Position numbers and translations under genes: made by a program | Shown here: positions 1 through 10,958 of the stretch, piece by piece | How the letters are laid out: each line of letters starts with the position of its first letter | How positions within the stretch are numbered: position 1 is the stretch's first letter | The notes under the pieces: model-generated | The model's database searches: none | Seen by the model: the letters and a program-made list of their open reading frames with translations, nothing else | Told to the model about the DNA's origin: nothing | Assembly (NCBI GenBank): GCA_022360315.1 | Contig: JAKSDA010000363.1 | Span: 1-64,000, forward strand | Direction of reading: 5' to 3' | Source: Pseudomonadota bacterium | GTDB lineage: Bacteria; Myxococcota_A; Polyangia; Haliangiales; Haliangiaceae | Length of the DNA: 64,000 nt

Positions 1-82
1 CACTCTTGCCACTGCGCTCTATCTGCTCCAGCACTTGCCGTGCATAGTCTTTTGTCCAGCGATTCTTCTGTTTTTTGCTCAT
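1..82 (-). CDS. Partial IS66-type TnpA-like accessory protein (runs off window start)
   Basis: Reading leftward from the ATG at 80-82 gives 27 codons, beginning MSKKQKNRWTKDYARQVLEQ, before the window ends. The basic start, the W at position 9 and the following helix resemble the N-terminus of IS66-family TnpA accessory proteins, which sit with TnpB and the transposase. Only the first residues are visible, so the family call is a weak pattern match and the gene could be a fragment. Confidence 0.4.
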   Translation of the reverse strand, partial: MSKKQKNRWTKDYARQVLEQIERSGKS

Positions 83-247
83 TCGGACCAGCGTGCATGC
101 CCATATTGTCGGCCCGCCATCCTTGGTTCATCGGGCGCTTATGTTATAGGTGACACATCTGCGCCACAGCAGCCCTCCGGAGTCCGACCATCTCTTTAAA
201 ATTGCTAGGGATTACCGGACACACGCCACGTGCCCGAATACTTCAGG

Positions 248-544
248 CTAGGGACGGAACGGCTGCTTGTTCTCCCCGCGGGTCGGGTTGGCCAGTCGGC
301 GCGCCACAGCACGCTGCTCATCTTCGTCGAGACGCCGGACATAGACGCCCGCAGCCTCGATCGAACGAGCACCAAAGAAGCCCTCTGAAACCGCATACTC
401 CACTTCGATCACCATGTACGGATCGTCGCCGATCCACAGTAGTTCGTGCTTGCGCGGAATGCCAACCCACGAGCTCAGAGTGAATTTTTCGCGGCTTCCG
501 TCGGGGTTGAGGACCACCAGGGTGATGCGATCAGTTGCGGTCAT
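248..544 (-). CDS. Conserved small protein of unknown function
   Basis: A 98-aa protein starting MTATDRITLVVLNPDG. The start at 544 is chosen because GGAAGG lies about six bases upstream; an in-frame start at 598 lacks this. No membrane segment, Cys pair or known motif is seen. The first half looks like beta strands and the C-terminus is charged (EDEQRAVARRL). It lies just downstream of the acetyltransferase gene on the same strand. The function is unknown. Confidence 0.5.
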   Translation of the reverse strand: MTATDRITLVVLNPDGSREKFTLSSWVGIPRKHELLWIGDDPYMVIEVEYAVSEGFFGARSIEAAGVYVRRLDEDEQRAVARRLANPTRGENKQPFRP

Positions 545-634
545 AGCGCCTTCCAAGCCCCCAATTCTTACACAGTATCGCCTTGAAATGGCCGCCAATA
601 CGGCATGACTGGCGGCGGACAGTGGCCAACACCT

Positions 635-2347
635 TCAGGCGAGGCCGAGTAGCTTCCTCGCCTCCGGGTCTGGCGGCCTGACGATGAGTCGCTCGACGCT
701 GCCAAAATGGGCGTGGATGACGTCGGCCACCGCGGTATAGGCAGCTTTTTCAAATGCTCGTACCGAGGCTACATTGTCGTTTCCGATGAGAGCCCAGGCG
801 CGATACACGTCGCGCTGACGCAACTCGTGGGCCAAGAACTCGAGCATGGAGGGGGCCACAGCACGGCCGCGCGCTTCGGGAGCGACAAATACATCGTGGA
901 TATAGGCCTCGTGGCGATTGAGGCGCAGGGTGCGGCTCAATTCAGGAACCGACACCGATTTGCGGGCACACCAGGAGATGCCGGCAGGAGAATCGTAGAG
1001 TCGGGCCAAGACGACGATATCACCCCTTTGCCACTTCTGCCGGCAGTATTGCTCGTCGAGGTCGAGCGACTCGATCATCGCTGCGCGCTCGGCTTCGCCG
1101 AGGGCGTCGAACTCGGCGAGAGAAAACAGAGCCAGGGATAACCCCGACGTCGGTTCGATCCCGCGGGTCCAGAGCTCGCCGCGATAGAGATGCAATCGCT
1201 CGTATCGGGCCATATTTGCCGCTGCAGTTCGGATCTTGACCCAGGCGGCCCGTGCCCCGGCAGCTGCAGTCCCCGGCGCATCGCGGGCAGCCTCAACTCG
1301 TTTGCGGACCGCGCCGTACGTCCGTGCTACAGCAGCCGCTCCCGAACTCGTGTACACCCGTACACCCAGTGCGCGCTGCCGGGTCATGGGAAACTCGGGC
1401 AGATCGTACTCGTACGCGCCGGTAACCACATCGAGAGCGATGCATTGCCGCGCGGCAGCGGCGCGGCACTCGGCGAGGAGTAATCGGACCGGGGCCTGCC
1501 GCCCGACGTGATCGGGATCGACCGCCATGGCCAGCACAACCGCGCGTTCGGCGTCGTCCACGACCAGCGCAGCGGCAATGGCCTCGCCGTCGGGATCATC
1601 GAGTCGAGCGAGCCGGGCCCGGTGCTGGCTGCCGAGTTCCAGGGTGACGTTTTCGAGAAGCTGCGCTGCTTCACGATCAGCTAGTGGGCTGCGTTCTTCG
1701 CGGTCCGCCCACTCCAGTCGAGACAGTCGCTTGAGAGCAGACAGTCCTTTGCGCAGAGCATGAGGATCATCGACATACGCGCTGGCCAACGCGTCTGGCG
1801 CGGTCTCTTTTTCCACGTCGATCCCGGCCACCGCCAGGGCGATTCGGCGCGCCCCTCCTGCAGCTTCTTTGGAGCGAACCTGGTGGCCCGAATTGCCGAG
1901 CCAGGTGATCATCGCGGCGCGTGCCCGCGACGGATCACGCAGCGGCTCGAGGTCCATGACATCCCATTCGCTCGCACGAGCAGCCATATACTTGGCCACG
2001 GCAGTCCCGGCCGAGTCCTCGTATCCAGGAGCGACCAACAAGTCGAGCGCCGGAGGGCGGGGCCCCGCATCGCCGAGCAAGCGAATCTCGCGCACCTTGA
2101 CACCGGGTACTCCCCGGCCAACGCGCTCGTAGAAAGGCGCCAGGCAGACCAACTTGCCGCCAGCATGGCAGGCCAGGACGTGCAACCTGGCACTGAGTAC
2201 GCGGTGGTAGGCGTCCCACCATGGCAGCACCCATTCAGGGCCGCGAAACAACGCTCCCCTCTCTTCGATCTCGGCGAGTTCGCGCCAGGTACCGCGCAAA
2301 CCTTGCAGATCTGACTGCTCGGTAATTGGAGTTATCTCCACAGTCAT
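635..2347 (-). CDS. Two-domain GNAT-fold acetyltransferase (CelD/BcsL-like plus GNAT)
   Basis: A 570-aa protein. The first half (about residues 10-360) resembles the CelD/BcsL, FemAB-related acyltransferase fold, with the early W-x-x-PWW pattern and a long basic helix region. The C-terminal part (about 400-570) is a GNAT domain: VFVAPEARGRAVAPSMLEFL is the acetyl-CoA-binding motif A and GNDNVASVRAFEKAAY is motif B. Start 2347 gives MTVEITPITEQ; the longer frame to 2455 has a Cys/Arg-rich non-protein-like lead. Two acyltransferase folds in one chain suggest modification of an envelope or exported polymer, but the substrate cannot be read from sequence. Confidence 0.7.
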   Translation of the reverse strand: MTVEITPITEQSDLQGLRGTWRELAEIEERGALFRGPEWVLPWWDAYHRVLSARLHVLACHAGGKLVCLAPFYERVGRGVPGVKVREIRLLGDAGPRPPALDLLVAPGYEDSAGTAVAKYMAARASEWDVMDLEPLRDPSRARAAMITWLGNSGHQVRSKEAAGGARRIALAVAGIDVEKETAPDALASAYVDDPHALRKGLSALKRLSRLEWADREERSPLADREAAQLLENVTLELGSQHRARLARLDDPDGEAIAAALVVDDAERAVVLAMAVDPDHVGRQAPVRLLLAECRAAAARQCIALDVVTGAYEYDLPEFPMTRQRALGVRVYTSSGAAAVARTYGAVRKRVEAARDAPGTAAAGARAAWVKIRTAAANMARYERLHLYRGELWTRGIEPTSGLSLALFSLAEFDALGEAERAAMIESLDLDEQYCRQKWQRGDIVVLARLYDSPAGISWCARKSVSVPELSRTLRLNRHEAYIHDVFVAPEARGRAVAPSMLEFLAHELRQRDVYRAWALIGNDNVASVRAFEKAAYTAVADVIHAHFGSVERLIVRPPDPEARKLLGLA

Positions 2348-2821
2348 CCGGCCGGAGCCTACCGCATCGTCCTCGCCGGGACGACTCCGCCAGTGTTGTG
2401 ATTTGCAACACCGGTCTCTGCTGGTACTGGCAGGCAATCCGAAGCTGAGCCACATCGTGCACGGACCGGTCGGGCAACTGGTGATTCGGTCACTGGATGA
2501 TCATATACTCGGAGCAGATTGACTGCTCTTGGCGCAATGTTCTACGAGGTCACTTATTGCGCCACAGCGCACAGGCACTCCCCTCTGGTTTCGATCGATT
2601 CGACTCAACAGCCCACCGTGACAACGATTCTGTCATACTGAGCAGAAACGCATCAGTTGTGGATCAAGCCAGGCGTTTCTGTTGTAATGTCAACGGCCGA
2701 GCCGGCCGGAAGTCCGGCCGTCCGGGGGCTTTGCCAAAAAATGATAGCCCGGTCGCGAAACAGTCGAGCCGGGCACGATCATGCTGGATCCTGCCAGCGT
2801 GATCGTGTGTAGGTATTGATC
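2348..2821. other. Non-coding stretch with a small hairpin and one copy of a dispersed repeat
   Basis: No credible gene is seen. It holds a short hairpin (GAGCAG/CTGCTC near 2511-2527) and copy A of a palindromic dispersed repeat (2640-2759). It carries the divergent upstream regions of the acetyltransferase gene (minus) and the 2822 gene (plus). Confidence 0.6.
2640..2759. repeat. Dispersed palindromic repeat, copy A (about 115-120 bp)
   Basis: It matches 33606-33722 along most of its length, in the same orientation. The shared core reads CGGCCGAGCCGGCCGG and continues into a hairpin-capable CCGGCC/GGCCG run, then a G/TTGCC-CAAAAA element. Both copies lie upstream of a gene. It looks like a REP/MITE-type element without coding capacity. 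Confidence 0.65.
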
Positions 2822-3646
2822 ATGTTGCCCGCCTCATTGGTTTCTGCTGTCGAAACGCATGGCTGTTTTTCGGGTTGCTACAGTAGCGAGTCGGACGTCG
2901 CAGTAGTCACAGATCCTACCGGTACGCTTGAGAATATGCTCCATGTTTCATGTGAAGACTGTTTCAGTCACTTCGGGGTCTTGGCAAAGCATCTACCAGC
3001 TGGGATGATGAGCTACCAATTAGCTCGAGAGCTGAGTGAGCACATGCGCCAGGTGCGCGGTTACAAGTGGTCGGTCGGTGGTTATCACGTAAGTCCTGCC
3101 AGTATGTGGCTGAGTGCGGCGTATTATTCTTGTGGCATCGTTCTGGTCACCGGTGAGCGCAACCGAAGCGGGGTGACCGATCTCGATTGCCTTATCAAGG
3201 GATTTCAACATGGTGTTATCACGCCGGAAGATCCGGGCATGCTCCAGCCGGGGCACTATTTGACCCATGAGGTCTATCTCGACATGAGTACGCCCATTGC
3301 CCACGTGCAGAGCGTTCAGGACATCTTGTCGGCTCCGCAGTGTAGCTCCAAGCGCAAATCCAGTTACCACCAGGTCACTGTGGCCGAGTACTTGCCATTT
3401 GTCCGTTCGAACGGCACTGTAGCGTCTGCGTCCAGTCCCGCGGTTGCCTCTTCTCACGTATCGGCCACGGGGAACACACCAACCACGGCAAGCACGCTGG
3501 CCGCGGTGAACGCACCGACACGGTCGCCTGATACAACTCGACTACCGCAGCGCGCTACTCGCCTTGGCGAGCGCTGTCCTGTATGTGGCGAGGTGGTTCA
3601 GGAGCGGCCGAGTCTGACCAAGACGTTTATCGGCTGCCTGTGCTGA
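2822..3646 (+). CDS. Orphan protein with C-terminal zinc-ribbon-like CxxC ending
   Basis: A 274-aa protein. ATG 2822 is preferred to the upstream TTG because AGG lies about nine bases before it. Residues 1-190 form a compact domain with several Cys (CEDCF near 40) that I do not recognise. Residues 195-250 are a low-complexity Ser/Thr/Ala linker. The end carries CPVCGEV and finishes GCLC, giving two Cys pairs that could bind zinc. There is no signal peptide. Its stop lies 11 bp from the convergent Uma2 gene. Part of its last-codon DNA seems to recur at 5229-5251. The function is unknown. Confidence 0.5.
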   Translation: MLPASLVSAVETHGCFSGCYSSESDVAVVTDPTGTLENMLHVSCEDCFSHFGVLAKHLPAGMMSYQLARELSEHMRQVRGYKWSVGGYHVSPASMWLSAAYYSCGIVLVTGERNRSGVTDLDCLIKGFQHGVITPEDPGMLQPGHYLTHEVYLDMSTPIAHVQSVQDILSAPQCSSKRKSSYHQVTVAEYLPFVRSNGTVASASSPAVASSHVSATGNTPTTASTLAAVNAPTRSPDTTRLPQRATRLGERCPVCGEVVQERPSLTKTFIGCLC

Positions 3647-3657
3647 CGTGTACAGTC

Positions 3658-4605
3658 TCAGCGTTTTTCTGTTCGATGTGTTGCTCTCGGCTCTGTAGCA
3701 TCAGAATGGTTGAACAGTTCATTGGCGCGTTGCACCGATAGTGCGCGAGCAAACCAGGCATCCAGGCGCGCCAGGTCGGTACAGGCATTGATGCGCGTGC
3801 GCTCGGCCGAGGTCAGCGCGATGCTGCGGAGGGCGAGTACATCGAAGAGGGCCTTGCGTTTTCCATCGAGGAAACCCTGGTTGCGGCCGTCGCGGAGCCC
3901 CTGGTCGCGGCCGTCGCGGAGCCCCTGGTCGCGGCCGTCGCGGAAACCCTTGGTGCGGCTCATTGTTTTGAGCTTTTCGATGACGGGGTTGCGTTTGGCA
4001 ATGTACATCCGCACGACTGCATCGTCGAGCGCAGTCGCTTCCATGAGCGAGGCCACCGGCAATGGGCAGGCGAGGCACGGATCATCGATGTAGTCGCCCG
4101 AGTCCAGGACCACCCATTGGTCATTGTCTGGCGACCATTCTTCGACCGTGATGGCGACCTGGCTCGATGCCTCGTGGGCTGGAGAGACAGGATCGACGAA
4201 GAGCCCGAAGATGCGCCGAACCCCCGAGGCAATGACATACCGGGCTCGTTTGCACGCCTTGGAGCGAGATTGGGTATGGAATACCTCGAATGATAGCTCT
4301 TCGAGATAACGATAACCCGAGTCGGGATCGATGCCCGCTTTGCGCACACAGGTGTCGGTCGCGAAGTCGTTTTCCCGATCGCGCCGGGTGAGCAAGTCGC
4401 TCGACGCAACATAGCCCTGGGCCACCCCCGAGTGAATGGCAGTGTCGAGGCGACAGTGAGTATCGCCGTGACCGGGCCGGGCAGGCGACACCTCGATGAT
4501 TCGACCGTCGATGACCTCTTGCCGGCTCTCTGGCTCGACCAGGTGATCGTCAGGATCGATTCGATGCGATGGGTCACCTTCGCCCATGTGACCAGGTAAA
4601 CGCAT
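3658..4605 (-). CDS. Uma2-family (DUF820) PD-(D/E)XK nuclease-fold protein with repeat tail
   Basis: A 315-aa protein matching the Uma2 family, a restriction-endonuclease-like fold of uncertain role that is abundant in cyanobacteria and myxobacteria. Family signatures seen are DDHLVEPESRQEVIDGRI, HGDTHCRLD, SDLLTRRDRENDFATDTCVRKAGIDP and LEELSFEVFHT. Start 4605 has AGGGG just upstream; 4587 is an alternative. After the domain, a 24-bp unit repeated three times (3883-3954) encodes RDGRDQGL-type octapeptides, then a helical tail. Such tails also occur in Rpn/PD-(D/E)XK transposase-like proteins. No partner gene is coupled to it. Confidence 0.75.
   Translation of the reverse strand: MRLPGHMGEGDPSHRIDPDDHLVEPESRQEVIDGRIIEVSPARPGHGDTHCRLDTAIHSGVAQGYVASSDLLTRRDRENDFATDTCVRKAGIDPDSGYRYLEELSFEVFHTQSRSKACKRARYVIASGVRRIFGLFVDPVSPAHEASSQVAITVEEWSPDNDQWVVLDSGDYIDDPCLACPLPVASLMEATALDDAVVRMYIAKRNPVIEKLKTMSRTKGFRDGRDQGLRDGRDQGLRDGRNQGFLDGKRKALFDVLALRSIALTSAERTRINACTDLARLDAWFARALSVQRANELFNHSDATEPRATHRTEKR
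3883..3954 (-). repeat. 24-bp in-frame tandem repeat, three units
   Basis: The unit gcggccgtcgcggagcccct(ggtc) is present three times, the last slightly diverged. It encodes Gly/Arg/Asp-rich octapeptides inside the Uma2 gene and keeps the reading frame, so copy number can vary without breaking the gene. Confidence 0.85.
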
Positions 4606-4814
4606 GGCCCCTGATGATACCGAGCCAGGCGCGTGATATGCCAGCGAAGCCTCCTTGGGTGTGCCCATTCTGCTGAACCTAGCAGGCAGTCTGCGGACGT
4701 GCAAGGCTGGGAAACTGTGATTCGAATCGGGCCGGTGGCGGCCGGTTTGGACCGGCGAAAGCGATGTGCTAGCCTGAGCGGCCATCGCGGCGATACAAAG
4801 GGAGCCGAATAACG

Positions 4815-5183
4815 ATGTCCGATACGACGTCAGCGCACGTTCATCACGCGATCGATTATATCGAATTCACGGTGACAGATATGACCGAGGCCAAGCGGTT
4901 CTACGGCTCGGCGTTTGGCTGGAAGTTCAACGACTATGGTCCGGACTATGCGGGCATCGTCGGCGACAGACGTGAGATGGGAGGACTTTGCCGCGGCCAT
5001 GATGTGCTGCGCGGCGGACCGCTCGTGGTCCTCTACTCTCACGACCTCGATACCACGCTGGCCAGGATTCGCGACGCAGGTGGCACGATCGTGAAGCAAC
5101 CATTTTCTTTTCCGGGTGGGCGCCGGTTTCACTTCACCGATCCAAGCGGCAACGAACTCGCGGTGTGGTCTCACGGCGAGTGA
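4815..5183 (+). CDS. VOC (glyoxalase/bleomycin-resistance fold) protein
   Basis: A 122-aa single-domain VOC protein. It opens with AIDYIEFTVTDMTEAKRFYGSAFGW, the usual first beta-alpha-beta unit, and ends with FTDPSGNELAVW, the typical closing strand with a metal-binding Glu. A GGGAG Shine-Dalgarno precedes the ATG. Members bind metals and small molecules or act as lyases and dioxygenases; the substrate here is unknown. It stands alone and converges on the SigJ-like gene. Confidence 0.85.
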   Translation: MSDTTSAHVHHAIDYIEFTVTDMTEAKRFYGSAFGWKFNDYGPDYAGIVGDRREMGGLCRGHDVLRGGPLVVLYSHDLDTTLARIRDAGGTIVKQPFSFPGGRRFHFTDPSGNELAVWSHGE

Positions 5184-5228
5184 CGTTCTCGATTGCCGTT
5201 CCACTGGGCGAAAAAACAGACCTATCAA

Positions 5229-5283
5229 AAGACGCTCATCGGCTGCCTGTGTCGAGATACTCGGTCGAGGTCAGCGCGATGCT
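5229..5283 (-). pseudogene. Short decayed fragment resembling the Uma2 tail and the 2822 gene end
   Basis: 5260-5283 matches 3802-3825 almost base for base (one mismatch) and on the minus strand would encode LQSIALTSTE, like LRSIALTSAE in the Uma2 tail. Directly beside it, 5229-5251 resembles 3620-3642, the end of the 2822 gene. The two pieces lie about 160 bp apart in the intact locus but abut here, suggesting a degraded partial duplication. Confidence 0.35.
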
Positions 5284-5299
5284 CTGCAGGTCGCATTCA

Positions 5300-6277
5300 C
5301 TACAGGGCCGTGAGCTTGTCCGGGGCCATGATCGCGTAGATCTCGGCGATCAAACCGGCATTGTCCACATCGATGGCGGTCACCGAAAATCGCGCGATAC
5401 GCGGAGAAGGAGGCGTGATCCAGGTGAGTAGCGCGGGTCTGCCATTGATCGGCTGTATTTCCCAGCGCTCTGGAACGCCCAGTTTTTTGGCTAGTTTGAG
5501 GTATAGGCGCACCACCCGATCGCGGCCGAATATCGGCCTGGCAGCTGCATTGTACACGCCGCCACCGTCGCTGAGCGCCCGTACGTCGTCGCGCAGCATG
5601 CCCTCGATCGTGTCCGCGTCCTGGCTGTTGAGCGCGGCCATGAAGCGGGTCAAAATCTGTTCGGTGCGCTGGCCGATCTTGGCCGGATCGGGCCTTGGCA
5701 ACCGCTCGTAGCCGTTCATGGCCTTGCGCGCGCGGTGCAGGGTGGTCTTGACGTTGCTCTCGGACAGAGCCAGGGCCCGGGCGGTCTCGCGCCCGGAGTA
5801 GTCCAGTGCATCGCGCAAGATGAGTACTGCACGCTGGGTCGGCGTCAGCGCCTCGAGTGCCAGCAGGAAGGCAAGAGATACACTCTCGAGCAGCTCGTAG
5901 CGGGTCGAAGCGGTCTGGCCAGTAACAAGTGCAGCGGCCGAACGGTCGGCGACCCCGGATAGAAGAGCATCCGGCTCGCCGGTCTCGATGAGACCGGGCA
6001 ACCACGGGCCAGAATAGGCCCGTCGTTTGCGCTGGCGCAGGCGATCGCGGCAAAGATTGATAGCCACTCGCACCAGCCATGGCCGCCAGTCGACATCAGT
6101 GCGCGGCGGCGGGCGCTCCATGGCCCGGGCGAACGTGTCCTGAACGACATCGTCGGCATCGGCAGCCGTACCGGTCATGCGGTAGCACAGCCCCCACAGG
6201 TGACGTTCGTGCCGGCGATATGCCAAGGCCAGGGACCGGGCGGGCTCCGAGTTGCTGTTGTCGCGAGGATGCATCAC
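5300..6277 (-). CDS. ECF41-type (SigJ-like) RNA polymerase sigma factor
   Basis: A 325-aa ECF sigma factor. Region 2 (about residues 15-85) contains YRMTGTAADADDVVQDTF. Region 4 (about 130-185) contains LTPTQRAVLILRDALDYSGRE and a helix-turn-helix with SNVKTTLHRARK. The C-terminal third (about 200-325) is a SnoaL/NTF2-like extension (RFMAALNSQDADTIEGMLRDD), the mark of ECF41/SigJ factors, in which the extension itself modulates activity in place of a classical anti-sigma. Two adjacent ATGs at the start are equivalent. ECF41 genes usually sit beside a small redox or carboxymuconolactone-type target gene; none is seen here. Confidence 0.9.
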   Translation of the reverse strand: MMHPRDNSNSEPARSLALAYRRHERHLWGLCYRMTGTAADADDVVQDTFARAMERPPPRTDVDWRPWLVRVAINLCRDRLRQRKRRAYSGPWLPGLIETGEPDALLSGVADRSAAALVTGQTASTRYELLESVSLAFLLALEALTPTQRAVLILRDALDYSGRETARALALSESNVKTTLHRARKAMNGYERLPRPDPAKIGQRTEQILTRFMAALNSQDADTIEGMLRDDVRALSDGGGVYNAAARPIFGRDRVVRLYLKLAKKLGVPERWEIQPINGRPALLTWITPPSPRIARFSVTAIDVDNAGLIAEIYAIMAPDKLTAL

Positions 6278-6360
6278 AGAAAGCGCGGCATATTGACCGC
6301 CAAACAGTACACGATCGACCAGCTGCAGAGGTTACAACGAGATGCGCGCGTTCGAAGAAC

Positions 6361-6593
6361 TGAACCGAGGACCCGCTCCCCACCGGCAGTCAACTGCGGA
6401 TTGGCAGCGCTCTCATCGAGGTCACCGCCGCGCCGCATACCGGTTGCAAAACATGTCGCGAGCGCTTCGGTATCGACGCCTTGCGCTGGCTCAACACGCG
6501 CCAAACCGACCGCGCGGCGTATTTGGCCGAATCATCGCGGCCGGCACGACGACGGTCGGCGACGCGATCGCTCTTGTCGAGACGTCCGACTGA
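6361..6593 (+). pseudogene. Frameshifted remnant of a MOSC-domain protein
   Basis: One frame from 6394 reads LRIGSALIEVTAAPHTGCKT followed by CRERFGIDALRWLNT, the conserved MOSC core with its sulfur-carrying Cys. The rest of the domain, RPRGVFGRIIAAGTTTVGDA, lies in another frame ending at 6593, so a frameshift falls near 6495-6510. The 5' part meets a stop at 6361 and no intact N-terminus is seen. MOSC proteins move sulfur in molybdenum-cofactor metabolism; this copy cannot make a full domain unless the frameshift is a sequencing error. Confidence 0.7.
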
Positions 6594-7145
6594 GCGAATT
6601 CTCGGCCGCTCCGAGCCATAACAGACCTTCATAAGGATATGTCCAAGTTGCATGCCCCAAAATGACCGGTCTAATCCTCTACACGCCCATAATAGCCCGT
6701 GAGATATATAACCAGAGTTTTTGGTCATGATTTCGCAGACTGTGATTTACCCGCCGCATGCACAAATAATACAAAGTCGGGTATCAGCGTAACTGTGAAG
6801 CTACTCCGGGTGAAACCTGGATGCTACTTGCCGCTTCGCTTCTGGTCAGGACGGCCAGCCAGGTTACATTCATAACGGCTAAAAAAGTACACAATGGCCA
6901 GCGCGTGAGCGGATAGTCGTCGCCAAAACCAGCGAGCATGTGGCCCTGGGCTCTCGAAGTGCTGGAACGCACGTGCTCGGTTTCCAGCTTTGTCGGGGGT
7001 TTGCTGGCCTATTGCCGGGGTACGCTGACCGCTCGCATCGCCCACTGCCCGCCTGGCGCGAACTGCCCTGACGCAGTCCGGCACGCGACGTGCTATGTCA
7101 GCCATCGTCGAAAACTGCCCGGATAACGCATTCGGAAGGATGATG
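6594..7145. other. Non-coding upstream region of the first kinase
   Basis: Six-frame reading gives only short frames without recognisable motifs. It presumably contains the kinase promoter, but no convincing -35/-10 pair was identified. Confidence 0.5.
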
Positions 7146-8927
<1,782 letters not shown>

Positions 8928-9428
8928 TGATCGCCGTGGCCCACGGGTTGGTGGCAGGTGTTTTACGGGAGACTCGCGGCCAGAGCGCGCTGCCATTACA
9001 CTCTCTAACGTCCCGTCCGACGGGTAATACTGCCCGAAACTTCGCGGACGGGGCGGTTTCTGGCCCGGTCCCCGTAAAGCACCACCCCCCGCACCTTGTC
9101 TCCTCCTCGAACGTCGCCCACTGCACACAATCACCTCGGCGAGAAGCCCTTTCTCTTCTTGCATGCACGATGGGCAAGAACACAGTTATCACCGTGACAC
9201 TTTAGGCTGCCCACATTTCTCACCCCGGGCTAACGTAATAAAGATTGATGTAGTACTATCTGCTACTCTTAAAAAGGGGGCTTCGAATTCTTTCCCGGTG
9301 GCTCATGTTCGCCCTAGATTTCAATAGAATTGCTTCGTGCAAGACGCTGCGGAACGGCCGATGTTCAGGGTAAGGCACAAACCGATCGTAGACGCACCGT
9401 GTCGCTCTCAGCTGAGAGGCGGTATGCT
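8928..9428. other. Intergenic region between two kinase genes
   Basis: No gene or RNA was recognised. The last 200 bases are AT-richer (around 9230-9290) and probably carry the promoter of the second kinase operon; no consensus elements could be fixed. Confidence 0.5.
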
Positions 9429-10958
9429 ATGGCGCAGCCAATGATGGAACAAGTGATCGGCAGCTACGAGCTCATCAAGCCGTTGGCCACTGGCGGAATG
9501 TCGGAGCTGTATCTAGCTCGCCACCGCTCGTCTGGCCAATCGGTGGCCCTGAAACTCCTGTCGGAGTATGGCGGCGACGACAACGAGCTTGCACGGAGCC
9601 GGTTCTTCAACGAAATTGGAGTCATCGACTCGATTCACCATCCGAATATCGTCAAGCTGAACGAGGTGGGAATCACCCATAGTGGAGTTCCGTACCTGGC
9701 GATGGAGTACCTGGAGGGAGAGACGCTCGAAGATCGTCTCGAGCGGGTGAAGCGCCTATCCATTGCCGAGGCACTGAGCATCGCCGAGGTCATCGCCTGT
9801 GCCACCGCAGTGGTTCACGAGAAGGGAATCGCTCACCGCGATCTCAAACCGGACAATATCATGCTGGTACCCGATGCCGAACGCGGTGGCGAGAATGTCA
9901 AAGTTCTCGACTTTGGAATCGCCAAATCCTTCGAGCCCCACGGTAAGCAGAAGCGCATTACCCACAGCGGGATCATCGTCGGGACTCCCCGGTTCATGTC
10001 ACCCGAACAATGTATGGGTCAGCGCATCGATCATCGGAGTGATATATACAGTCTGGGTATCATTCTGTATCGCATGCTGACCGGGGCATTTCCCACGCAA
10101 GGGGGCAGCACCAATGACATCATCAACGGTCATCTGCACGAAGAGGTGCTTCCCCCGAGCACCCACGTCCCCGAGATTTCCCCTGGTCTCGATCAGGTCC
10201 TCCTACAAAGTCTGGAAAAAGATCGCTCGCAGCGTTTTCAGACCATGGAAGAATTCAGCGAGGCAGTGCACGCGCAGCGCGCCGAGCTAGCGGCGACAAG
10301 CGGGCGAGTGGACCAGACAGAGCAGGTATTTTCGCTGCCACGCGAGATGCTCACCGTGATGCCGGCCGAGTTATCCGCCCGGATCTCGGCAAAGCGCGGA
10401 ACAATTGCGTGGCTGTTTGTCGCTCTGGCGACTCTGGCCATCGCCACGGCCGACCTGTACCGCGAGAAACTGTTCTCCATGGTTGTCGGTCATGCCGCTG
10501 CCATCCCCGCTGATCCGGACAACCCGTCCCCGGCGTCGTTCACGCCCGACCTCCGGTTGGTCGAGCCCGCCAGCAGCGCGGGCCAACCCTCGGCAACCGC
10601 CCGGGCAGGGGATCCTGCCGGTCCAGTCGACCGTCAGGCGGTTGAACCAGAGTCTCCGCTTGACGACAAAGCAGATGTCGAACAGGGTCAGCACAGCAGC
10701 CCTGTTGGCAAAGCGAACAAGATCGCCGCGGACTCGGAACGCCCGCAGCGATCGCTCAGAAAGAGCAGCCCGCGCAAGCGAAATCTGGCCAAAAAGCGCC
10801 CGCGCAAGCGCCGGGCGAGCGCGGAGAAGAGCGCGAGCAAACGGATCAAATCGCTACAAAAATCCCGTCTTTCGACAGCGAAAAAGAGACGTTCGTCCAA
10901 ATCTGGCAAGTCGCCAAAGCAACAGAAACGCGATGATTACAGAAAGCCGGTGTTATAG
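9429..10958 (+). CDS. Membrane Ser/Thr protein kinase with Lys/Arg-rich histone-like tail
   Basis: A 509-aa protein; ATG 9429 follows GAGAGG at eight bases. The kinase domain is at about 12-285: LATGGMSELYLAR loop, Lys42 in VALK, HRDLKPDN (136-143), DFG (161-163) and GTPRFMSPEQ. One membrane helix lies at about 325-342 (TIAWLFVALATLAIA). The remainder is Pro/Ala-rich and then strongly basic from about residue 440 (KKRPRKRRAS, TAKKRRSSKSGK), resembling histone-H1-like tails. It is the first gene of a probable operon: the TPR gene starts inside its last 26 bp. Confidence 0.9.
   Translation: MAQPMMEQVIGSYELIKPLATGGMSELYLARHRSSGQSVALKLLSEYGGDDNELARSRFFNEIGVIDSIHHPNIVKLNEVGITHSGVPYLAMEYLEGETLEDRLERVKRLSIAEALSIAEVIACATAVVHEKGIAHRDLKPDNIMLVPDAERGGENVKVLDFGIAKSFEPHGKQKRITHSGIIVGTPRFMSPEQCMGQRIDHRSDIYSLGIILYRMLTGAFPTQGGSTNDIINGHLHEEVLPPSTHVPEISPGLDQVLLQSLEKDRSQRFQTMEEFSEAVHAQRAELAATSGRVDQTEQVFSLPREMLTVMPAELSARISAKRGTIAWLFVALATLAIATADLYREKLFSMVVGHAAAIPADPDNPSPASFTPDLRLVEPASSAGQPSATARAGDPAGPVDRQAVEPESPLDDKADVEQGQHSSPVGKANKIAADSERPQRSLRKSSPRKRNLAKKRPRKRRASAEKSASKRIKSLQKSRLSTAKKRRSSKSGKSPKQQKRDDYRKPVL

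Noticed and set aside
10405..10932. N-terminal 176 residues of the long frame leading into the TPR protein
   Set aside because: Out-of-frame copy of the kinase coding region; the real start is ATG 10933 with a signal-like helix.
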